From positions 1 through 10,478 of the forward strand of contig CAMVDI010000051.1 of assembly GCA_947166205.1 (NCBI GenBank): a stretch of DNA of 10,478 bases, in the 5' to 3' direction. The DNA comes from an uncultured Clostridia bacterium. Its GTDB lineage: Bacteria; Bacillota_A; Clostridia; Christensenellales; Aristaeellaceae. Below the pieces are notes generated by a model. The model searched no databases and was not told the origin of the DNA. It saw nothing but the letters and a program-made list of their open reading frames with translations. This document shows positions 5,921 through 10,478 of this stretch, piece after piece. Each line of letters starts with the position of its first letter. Position 1 is the stretch's first letter. The position numbers and the translations under genes are program-made.

Positions 5921-6919
5921 TCAGGGGGAAACCTGCTCCTGTACCGGGTCCGTCGGGGCGTCCACCCGGAAACCGGCGGAGGCGCCGACGCCCTGTACAT
6001 GTGCCACGACGCGGCAGCCCTTGTCGGCCTCCGTCACCTTGTAGGTCGGGTTGCTGCCCAGCCAGACATTGTCTTCCATCCGGTACCAGGTCACGGAGAA
6101 TTCCGCGTTCTCCGGAACGACGATGACCTTCACCGTGTCCCCCACCCGGGGCTTCAGGGGATCGAGCTTGACCTGGGAGATCGCGGCGGGATCCGGGGTG
6201 GGCTGGGGCGTGGCGGTGGGTTCAGGCGTAGGGGTGGGCGTAGGGGTCGGCGTCGGCGTGGCGGTGGGAATGGGAATGTAGGTGGCCGCTGGCGCCTGGG
6301 TCGGAATCGGGATATAGGTGGCCGCGGGCACCTGGGTCGGCGCCGGAGGATAGTAAGGGTAGTAGGGCGGATAGGTCGGATAGGCGGGATACTGGGGCAG
6401 GGGGGTATAATGATAGGTGGTCAGATATTTGGACATCATGTATCCGTGCTTCCGGTCCACCTTGATGTAGGACCATCCGTCGCTGGAAACCCGCAGCTCC
6501 GTGACCGTCCGGCCCACCGGGTACAGGCCCAGCACGTTCGTCTGGTTCACGGTGGGGGCGCTGCGCAGCCGGACATCCCGGCCGTTCTGGCTGGTGACGT
6601 AGGCGGTCCGGTTGACCTGGGTCCAGGTTCTGGACGGCACCGGCTGGGGCGTGGGGACGGGGGACGAGCTGCTCCGCAGGTACCGGCTGTCCATGAACCC
6701 GACCCGGAAATCCGGGGTCAGCACCCGGGTCCATCCGTTGGAGCGGGTCAGCACGGTGACCACCGTCCCGCTCCGGTAGCTGGCCAGCACCGCGGCGGTG
6801 TAGCTGGGCTGCGCCCGCAGCCGGAGCCATCCGCCGACTACCTCCGCCGTATCATACGCAAAGGCCGGCGCCGCGCACAGCGCGAGCAGCATCACAGCCA
6901 GCGCAAAGGAAACAATCAT
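5921..6919 (-). CDS. Secreted protein with two SH3b domains and an Ig-like C-terminal domain
   Basis: 332 residues. A signal peptide covers residues 1-21 (cleavage after APAFA), with no Lys or Arg before the hydrophobic core, which is unusual. Two bacterial SH3 domains follow, about 24-81 and 105-166; each has the VRLRS/LRLRAQPS start and the NGW or DGW turn typical of cell-wall-binding SH3b folds. Next comes a Tyr/Pro-rich linker (168-193), two copies of a 12-residue ATYIPIPT-containing repeat, a Thr-Pro run (219-242), and a beta-rich domain at about 247-320 that resembles bacterial Ig-like repeats (NPTYKVTEADKGCRV). There is no LPXTG, membrane anchor or hydrolase domain, so it is probably released or held by wall binding. 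The ATG at 6919 is forced by an in-frame TGA three codons upstream. The strong Shine-Dalgarno lies beyond a hairpin. Function is unknown. Confidence 0.88.
   Translation of the reverse strand: MIVSFALAVMLLALCAAPAFAYDTAEVVGGWLRLRAQPSYTAAVLASYRSGTVVTVLTRSNGWTRVLTPDFRVGFMDSRYLRSSSSPVPTPQPVPSRTWTQVNRTAYVTSQNGRDVRLRSAPTVNQTNVLGLYPVGRTVTELRVSSDGWSYIKVDRKHGYMMSKYLTTYHYTPLPQYPAYPTYPPYYPYYPPAPTQVPAATYIPIPTQAPAATYIPIPTATPTPTPTPTPTPEPTATPQPTPDPAAISQVKLDPLKPRVGDTVKVIVVPENAEFSVTWYRMEDNVWLGSNPTYKVTEADKGCRVVAHVQGVGASAGFRVDAPTDPVQEQVSP
6264..6335 (-). repeat. 36-bp tandem duplication in the linker of the SH3b protein
   Basis: Two adjacent 36-bp units (6264-6299 and 6300-6335) encode near-identical 12-residue segments containing PAATYIPIPTQ. 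Downstream in the gene, the 6210-6263 region is a GGGCGTAGGGGTCGG-like microsatellite encoding Thr-Pro repeats. Both are expected to vary in length between strains. Confidence 0.85.
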
Positions 6920-6932
6920 TCGCTTTTTTTCA

Positions 6933-6962
6933 GAGCCGCGGCCTCCGCGGCTCCCCTCCTTT
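6933..6962 (-). promoter_or_regulatory. Strong Shine-Dalgarno separated from its start codon by a stem-loop
   Basis: On the minus strand AAAGGAGG (6955-6962) is followed after one base by a perfect 9-bp stem, GAGCCGCGG and CCGCGGCTC (6933-6953) with a 3-nt loop. Thirteen A-rich nucleotides then lead to the ATG at 6919. In linear sequence the spacing is too long for initiation, but folding the stem reduces it to about 14 nt. No start codon lies at normal distance from the Shine-Dalgarno. Confidence 0.6.
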
Positions 6963-6968
6963 CAGTCA

Positions 6969-6980
6969 GAAACCGGTTTC
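6969..6980. other. Perfect palindrome GAAACCGGTTTC in the SH3b gene leader
   Basis: A 12-bp perfect palindrome lies about 20-30 nt downstream of the predicted transcription start of the SH3b gene. It could be an operator half-site pair or chance. No related copy was noticed elsewhere in the window. Confidence 0.35.
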
Positions 6981-7004
6981 GGATTCCGTCCTTCAGTCGG
7001 TATC

Positions 7005-7033
7005 ATCATACCCAGTCCGGCAAAAAATGTCAA
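7005..7033 (-). promoter_or_regulatory. Strong sigma-A promoter for the SH3b protein gene
   Basis: A perfect TTGACA -35 box (7028-7033), a 17-nt spacer and TATGAT (7005-7010) make this the best promoter in the window. Transcription should begin near 6998, giving a leader of about 79 nt that holds the palindrome, the Shine-Dalgarno and the stem-loop. The sequence upstream, up to about 7085, is AT-rich. This suggests the secreted protein is well expressed. Confidence 0.85.
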
Positions 7034-7119
7034 GTTCGTGAATCTTTTGTTACATTTCTGACGGAATAATGTTACGCAATTACCGAAAGCCTGCGGACGG
7101 GGTTCCGCTTCCTGAAGAA

Positions 7120-8262
7120 TTACCGGGTCAGCTCCGCCACCAGCGGCGGAAGCACCCGCAGCACCTCCCGGATTTCCGCCTCCGTGTTCCCGTCGCCCAG
7201 GCTGAACCGGAGGCCGCCCCGGGCGGTTTCCGGGCTTCTGCCCATGGCTTCCAGCACGTGGCTGGGCTCCGCGGCGCCGGAGGTGCAGGCGCTTCCCCCG
7301 GAGCAGGCGATACCCATCAGGTCCAGCCGCAGCAGCAGCGCCTCCCCGTCCGCGCCGGGGAAGCTGAAATGCGCGTTTCCGGGCAGCCGCCGGGAGCGGG
7401 AGCCGTTCAGCACCGCCCCGGGGATCTGATCCAGGATCCCGGAGATCAGCAGATCCCGGAGCGCCGCGATCCGGGCCGTCCGCTCCGGAATCCCCGCCGC
7501 GGCGGTTTCGATGGCCTTCCCCATGCCCACGGCGCCGGGCAGGTTTTCCGTTCCCGCCCGTCTTCCCCGTTCCTGGGCGCCGCCGTGGATCAGAGGATCG
7601 ATCCGCGTTCCCCCGCGGACATAGAGCGCGCCGATCCCCTTCGGGCCGTGAAATTTGTGGGCGCTCAGGCTCATCAGATCCACGGGCAGCGACCGGGTGT
7701 CCATGTCCAGGGCCCCGATGGCCTGGACCGCGTCCGTATGGAAGAGGATCCCCCGCTCCCGGGCCGTCTCCCCGATCTCCCGGATGGGCTGCAGGGTTCC
7801 GACCTCGTTGTTGGCGGTCATCACGGAGATCAGCACCGTATCCGGGCGGATGGCCTTTTCCGCGTCCCGGGGATCCACCATACCCTCCCCGTCCGTGGGA
7901 AGCCAGGTGACCTCAAAGCCCTGCTTTTCCAGCCAGCGGAAGGTGTTCAGCACCGCGTGATGCTCCACGGCGCTGGTGATCAGATGCCTTCCCCGCTTCC
8001 GCAGGGCAAAGGCCGCCCCCTTGACCGCCCAGTTGTCGCTCTCGCTTCCTCCGGATGTAAAATAGATCTCCTGGGGCTGCGCGTTCAGCGCCGCCGCCAC
8101 CTGCTTCCGGGCCCGGTCCAGCAGCCTGTAGGCTTCCCGCCCCGTCCCGTGGATGCTGGATGGATTGCCGTAGCAGGTTTCCATGCAGGCCGCCATCTCC
8201 CGGTAAACCTCCGGGGACAGGGAGGTGGTGGCCGCGTTGTCCAGATAGATGCTGTCCTTCAT
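7120..8262 (-). CDS. Cysteine desulfurase, NifS/IscS family
   Basis: PLP enzyme that converts cysteine to alanine and passes the sulfur as a persulfide to Fe-S cluster assembly, tRNA thiolation or thiamine synthesis. 380 residues, normal for the NifS/IscS class. It opens with YLDNAATT. The PLP lysine is K203 in HKFHGPKG. H101 stacks on the cofactor, and D177 and Q180 complete the site. The catalytic cysteine is C326 in GSACTSG on the short flexible loop of class I enzymes, with a second cysteine, C320, nearby. The start at 8262 has GAGAGG 6 nt upstream. The frame stays open upstream, but that part precedes the promoter. No iscU, nifU, iscR, thiI or mnmA lies next to it, so its acceptor cannot be told from context. 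I saw no clear terminator in the 86 nt before the next promoter, so readthrough into the SH3b gene is possible. Confidence 0.95.
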   Translation of the reverse strand: MKDSIYLDNAATTSLSPEVYREMAACMETCYGNPSSIHGTGREAYRLLDRARKQVAAALNAQPQEIYFTSGGSESDNWAVKGAAFALRKRGRHLITSAVEHHAVLNTFRWLEKQGFEVTWLPTDGEGMVDPRDAEKAIRPDTVLISVMTANNEVGTLQPIREIGETARERGILFHTDAVQAIGALDMDTRSLPVDLMSLSAHKFHGPKGIGALYVRGGTRIDPLIHGGAQERGRRAGTENLPGAVGMGKAIETAAAGIPERTARIAALRDLLISGILDQIPGAVLNGSRSRRLPGNAHFSFPGADGEALLLRLDLMGIACSGGSACTSGAAEPSHVLEAMGRSPETARGGLRFSLGDGNTEAEIREVLRVLPPLVAELTR

Positions 8263-8327
8263 ATGCGTCCTCTCCGCTTCGGATTCTCTCCGGCTTCCGG
8301 GATTCTCCCGGGCCGGCGTCCGCGCCC

Positions 8328-8356
8328 AGTATAGAACCTTTTCCCCTTTTCCGCAA
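8328..8356 (-). promoter_or_regulatory. Promoter for the cysteine desulfurase gene
   Basis: On the minus strand TTGCGG (8351-8356), a 17-nt spacer and TATACT (8328-8333) fit a sigma-A promoter. Transcription would begin near 8321, giving a leader of about 59 nt. The leader contains two short GAGAATCC copies, which read as GGATTCTC on the plus strand near 8281 and 8300. Confidence 0.7.
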
Positions 8357-8424
8357 GGAATCCGTCCCGCGGGGAACCCGTCCCCCGGGGAAGCCCCTTT
8401 CAGCGGGGAAGCCTCTTTCGGCGG
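8357..8424. repeat. Four degenerate 16-18 bp tandem units between divergent promoters
   Basis: Successive units each begin GGAA and end in C(C/G)GG or GCGG: 8357-8372, 8373-8388, 8389-8406 and 8407-8424. Units 1 and 2 resemble each other (GGAAtCCGTCCCgCGG type), as do units 3 and 4 (GGAAGCC-CTTTC-GCGG type). A weaker fifth unit follows. The array fills almost the whole space between the -35 boxes of the two divergent genes. Confidence 0.6.
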
Positions 8425-8436
8425 GAAATCCCCGTC

Positions 8437-8465
8437 TTGCCTCCGGGCCCGAAGCATGGTAAGAT
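8437..8465 (+). promoter_or_regulatory. Promoter for the DUF2927-like protein gene
   Basis: TTGCCT (8437-8442), a 17-nt spacer and TAAGAT (8460-8465), with TG one base upstream of the -10 as in extended -10 promoters. Transcription would begin near 8472, about 40 nt before the start codon. Confidence 0.5.
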
Positions 8466-8511
8466 GTTGCCGAGAAAAAAACGCATGATCCGTCGGAAGG
8501 GAGGGTTCCGG

Positions 8512-9219
8512 ATGCGGTCCAGGGTTCGGTTCGTTTTTCCGCGCCGCGCCGCGGCGCTTGTTCTGCTGCTCGCGCTGCTCTTCGCCCCCTCCGCCCGGGG
8601 GGAGGCCTTCCATCCCTCCGGGGAGGCGGACGCCCGCCGGAAGGCGGTCTCCCTGCTGCTCCGCTGCGCCCTCCGCCCGGAATACGGTCCGGATCTTCAG
8701 CCCCTGACCCGGTGGGGCAGGGAGGTGACGGTCTGGGCCGGCGGCTCCCCGACCCGGGAGGATCTGGCCGTCCTGGACGGCTTTCTGCGGGATCTGAACC
8801 TCCGGGTGTCTTCCTTCCCCGGCGCCCGTCGGGTCCGGCGGGATTCGGAGGCTTCCGTCCGCGTCTGGTTCGTTCCGGAGTACATGATGAAGTATTATTT
8901 CTCCGATTATCAGGAGGGAAACTGGGGTTTCTTCACCTTTCAGACGGAGCGTTCCGTGATCGTCTCCGCCCGGGTGGGCATCGCCTCCGACGTGACGGAT
9001 CAGCCCCAGCGGAATCATCTGATTCTTGAGGAGCTGGTCGGCGCACTGGGGCTTCCCGGGGATCACCTGGTCTATTCGGACAGCATTCTGTATGACCGGT
9101 GGACGGAGACCCAGGCCCTCAGCCAGGTGGACTGGCTCATGCTGGATCTGCTCTATTCCCCCGCCCTCTCCCCCGGGATGACGGAGGATCAGGTCCGGGC
9201 AGCCCTCAAGGCGAAATAA
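8512..9219 (+). CDS. Secreted DUF2927-like protein
   Basis: 235 residues with an N-terminal signal sequence: Arg-rich start, hydrophobic stretch at about 13-26, likely cleavage near SARG-EAF (29-31). The mature part matches what I remember of DUF2927: a C-terminal block with HLILEELVGALGLPGDH (169-185), SDSILYDRW (189-197), LLYSP (214-218) and SPGM (220-223). The domain is known mostly from proteobacteria and has no established activity. The H-x3-EE helix followed by GLPGDH looks like a zincin protease helix without the standard HExxH, so catalysis is uncertain. GGGAGGG 6 nt upstream fixes the start at 8512; in-frame ATGs at 8437 and 8485 are poorer. The gene is monocistronic, divergent from the cysteine desulfurase and ends before a strong terminator. 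It may act outside the membrane. Confidence 0.82.
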   Translation: MRSRVRFVFPRRAAALVLLLALLFAPSARGEAFHPSGEADARRKAVSLLLRCALRPEYGPDLQPLTRWGREVTVWAGGSPTREDLAVLDGFLRDLNLRVSSFPGARRVRRDSEASVRVWFVPEYMMKYYFSDYQEGNWGFFTFQTERSVIVSARVGIASDVTDQPQRNHLILEELVGALGLPGDHLVYSDSILYDRWTETQALSQVDWLMLDLLYSPALSPGMTEDQVRAALKAK

Positions 9220-9299
9220 GGCCGCGGGGGCGGCCGGTCCGGCTCCCCTGCTGGATGGGATCCCGCCGGCTCCGCCCGGTCTTCCTCATCATGATTATG

Positions 9300-9335
9300 A
9301 AAGCCTGCCTGGCACGCGGCCAGGCAGGCTTTTTT
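9300..9335. terminator. Strong bidirectional intrinsic terminator
   Basis: The arms AAAGCCTGCCTGG (9300-9312) and CCAGGCAGGCTTT (9320-9332) pair perfectly over 13 bp with a 7-nt loop. On the plus strand the stem runs into six T residues. On the minus strand the stem ends in CTTTCATAATC, a weaker T-tract. It ends the plus-strand DUF2927-like gene and the minus-strand metG-tatD transcript, and the tatD stop codon lies within its T-run. Confidence 0.92.
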
Positions 9336-10107
9336 ATCGGATTCCGTAGATTCTGCAGGCGTTCTCAAAGGTATAGGCCGCCAGCTCCTCCGGGTCCTCT
9401 CCCCGGATTTCCGCCAGCTTCTCCGCCACAAACCGGACGTTCGCCGGTTCATTCCGCCGCCCCCGGACCGGTTCCGGCGCGAGATACGGGCTGTCCGTCT
9501 CGATCAGCAGCCGGTCCTTCGGCACGGTCAGGGCCGCTTCCCGCAGCTTCGGCGCCTTCTTGAAGGTCACCGGCCCCGCGAAGGAGATCATATACCCCAT
9601 CTTCAGGTATTCCCGCGCGGTCTCTGCGCTGCCGCTGAAGCAGTGCAGGATGCCCGGGGTCAGCCGGCCCTTCATGGATTTCATGATCTCCAGCATGTCA
9701 GGGTGCGCGTCCCGGACGTGAAACACCGCGGCGCATCCCAGCTCCCAGGCCAGTTCCATCTGTTTCCGGCAGACCTCCCGCTGAACCTCCCGGGGGCTCA
9801 GGTCGTAGTAATAGTCCAGCCCGATCTCCCCGATGGCCCGGGCTTCCCCGGACCGGATCCATCCGGCCAGGGTGTCCAGGTCTTCCTCCCGGAATCCTTT
9901 GGCTTCATGGGGGTGGATTCCCACCGCGCAGACCGCCTCCGGATGGGTCCGGGTGTATTCAGCGCAGGCCCGGGAGGTGGCCATGTCGGACCCGATCACC
10001 GCATAGCGGGTGATTCCGTATTCCTTCATCCGCTCCAGCACCTGGTCCCGGTCTTCCTCGAACCGGTCCTCGTTGACGTGGCAGTGGCTGTCGAAAAGCG
10101 CTCTCAT
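9334..10107 (-). CDS. tatD: TatD-family metal-dependent hydrolase
   Basis: TIM-barrel metallohydrolase of the TatD family, whose members act as DNases (3'-5' exonuclease activity in E. coli TatD). 257 residues, normal for the family. All metal ligands are visible: H8 and H10 in DSHCH, E94 in IGEIGLDY, H130 in FHVRD, H155 in HCFSG and D205 in ETDSPYLAP. The ATG at 10107 overlaps the metG stop by four bases (ATGA), so it is probably translated by coupled reinitiation. In many Bacillota metG-tatD is followed by rnmV and ksgA. Here a terminator and a convergent gene follow at once, so that longer cluster is broken. The substrate cannot be read from sequence; the family assignment is firm. Confidence 0.95.
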   Translation of the reverse strand: MRALFDSHCHVNEDRFEEDRDQVLERMKEYGITRYAVIGSDMATSRACAEYTRTHPEAVCAVGIHPHEAKGFREEDLDTLAGWIRSGEARAIGEIGLDYYYDLSPREVQREVCRKQMELAWELGCAAVFHVRDAHPDMLEIMKSMKGRLTPGILHCFSGSAETAREYLKMGYMISFAGPVTFKKAPKLREAALTVPKDRLLIETDSPYLAPEPVRGRRNEPANVRFVAEKLAEIRGEDPEELAAYTFENACRIYGIR

Positions 10108-10478
10108 CCGACGATCGCTCCGTCCTCCACGCCCTCGCCCACGGACAGAAGCCGCAGGCAGCCCTGATCGTCCAGGGCGGACAGGATCATCCCCTGGCTT
10201 TCGATGCCCGCGATCTTCCGGGGCGCCAGGTTCGTGATGGCGACCACCTGCCGGCCGGTCAGCTCCTCCGGCCGGTAGAATTTGGCGATTCCGCTGAGAA
10301 TCGTGCGCTCCCCGTCCCGGCCGAAGCTCAGGCGGAACTGCAGCAGCTTGCTGCTCTTTTCCACCTTTTTGCATTCCAGCACCCGGGCGACCTGGATCCG
10401 GCACTGGTCAAACACGTCGATGCCGATCTCCTCCGGGAAGGAAGGCTCCTCGTGCTTTCCGCCCTTTTCGGCGGGCTT
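10104..10478 (-). CDS. metG: Methionyl-tRNA synthetase, C-terminal tRNA-binding domain (5' part outside window)
   Basis: Only the last 124 residues are inside the window; the catalytic domain lies beyond its right edge. The visible part is the OB-fold tRNA-binding domain found at the C-terminus of many bacterial MetRS: IGIDVFDQCRIQVARVLE, then the signature ILSGIAKFY, the NLAPRKIAGIESQGMIL core and a short end. It boosts tRNA binding and mediates dimerisation. A linker rich in Lys, Glu and Gly precedes it. Similar stand-alone proteins exist (CsaA, Trbp111), but the frame is open to the window edge and tatD next door favours MetG. The stop overlaps the tatD start by four bases. Confidence 0.9.
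   Translation of the reverse strand, partial: KPAEKGGKHEEPSFPEEIGIDVFDQCRIQVARVLECKKVEKSSKLLQFRLSFGRDGERTILSGIAKFYRPEELTGRQVVAITNLAPRKIAGIESQGMILSALDDQGCLRLLSVGEGVEDGAIVG

Noticed and set aside
7086..7119. Terminator for the cysteine desulfurase gene
   Set aside because: GCGGA and TCCGC can form a 5-bp stem, but it is short and is followed only by CAGGCTTTCGG, so I do not call it.
7069..8334. Plus-strand open frame opposite the cysteine desulfurase
   Set aside because: Antisense to a gene with complete catalytic motifs, no ribosome binding site, and low-complexity Arg/Pro/Gln composition.
8263..9066. N-terminal extension of the cysteine desulfurase in the same minus-strand frame
   Set aside because: The extension would run antisense through the DUF2927-like gene and across the predicted promoter at 8328-8356. 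The protein aligns with the family from MKDSIYLDNAATT, which has its own ribosome binding site.
9189..9452. Small minus-strand open frame over the terminator region
   Set aside because: It crosses a perfect 13-bp terminator stem and overlaps the end of tatD in another frame. Its translation is Arg-rich with no domain.
1..10478. CRISPR arrays, tRNA or rRNA genes, transposase or phage genes
   Set aside because: None was seen on either strand. The repeats present are short, few and not spaced like a CRISPR array, and no tRNA-like cloverleaf or conserved rRNA stretch was recognised by eye.

Overview
The window is chromosomal housekeeping DNA from a GC-rich bacterium, most likely a clostridial member of the Bacillota. 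Three things point that way. The minus-strand order priA, def, fmt, rsmB is the arrangement seen in Bacillus and clostridia. metG overlaps tatD. Ribosome binding sites are strong and purine-rich (AAAGGAGG type), promoters look like sigma-A sites, and secreted proteins carry SH3b domains and Thr-Pro linkers. Third codon positions are strongly G/C, so long spurious open frames occur on the strands opposite the real genes. I cannot name the genus.

Layout. 1-2749, minus strand: rsmB (3' end beyond the window), fmt and def, probably one transcript from a promoter at 2802-2829. 2750-2989: a spacer holding that promoter, a 16-bp direct repeat and an AT-rich stretch. 2990-5242, minus: priA. 5243-5463: a divergent promoter region with an 18-bp inverted repeat between the two promoters. 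5464-5814, plus: a small acidic single-pass membrane protein. 5869-5897: a terminator shared by convergent genes. 5921-6919, minus: a secreted protein with two SH3b domains and an Ig-like tail, behind a near-consensus promoter. 7120-8262, minus: a NifS/IscS-type cysteine desulfurase. 8263-8511: a second divergent promoter region, with degenerate GGGGAA repeats between the -35 boxes. 8512-9219, plus: a secreted DUF2927-like protein. 9300-9335: a bidirectional terminator. 9334-10478, minus: tatD, translationally coupled to the 3' end of metG.

How the genes work together. Def and Fmt form the N-formylmethionine cycle: Fmt formylates the initiator Met-tRNA and Def removes the formyl group. MetG charges that tRNA, and RsmB methylates 16S rRNA, so much of the window serves translation initiation. 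PriA restarts stalled replication forks. The cysteine desulfurase supplies sulfur for Fe-S clusters or tRNA thiolation. The other three proteins (5464, 5921 and 8512) act at or outside the membrane and their roles are unknown.

I found no complete novel system, mobile element gene, CRISPR array or RNA gene. The points most worth checking are a seven-copy (G/S)RPA tail on RsmB, a stem-loop wedged between the ribosome binding site and start codon of the SH3b gene, the dyad and repeat elements inside the two divergent promoter regions, and a tandem short repeat that abuts the def promoter.
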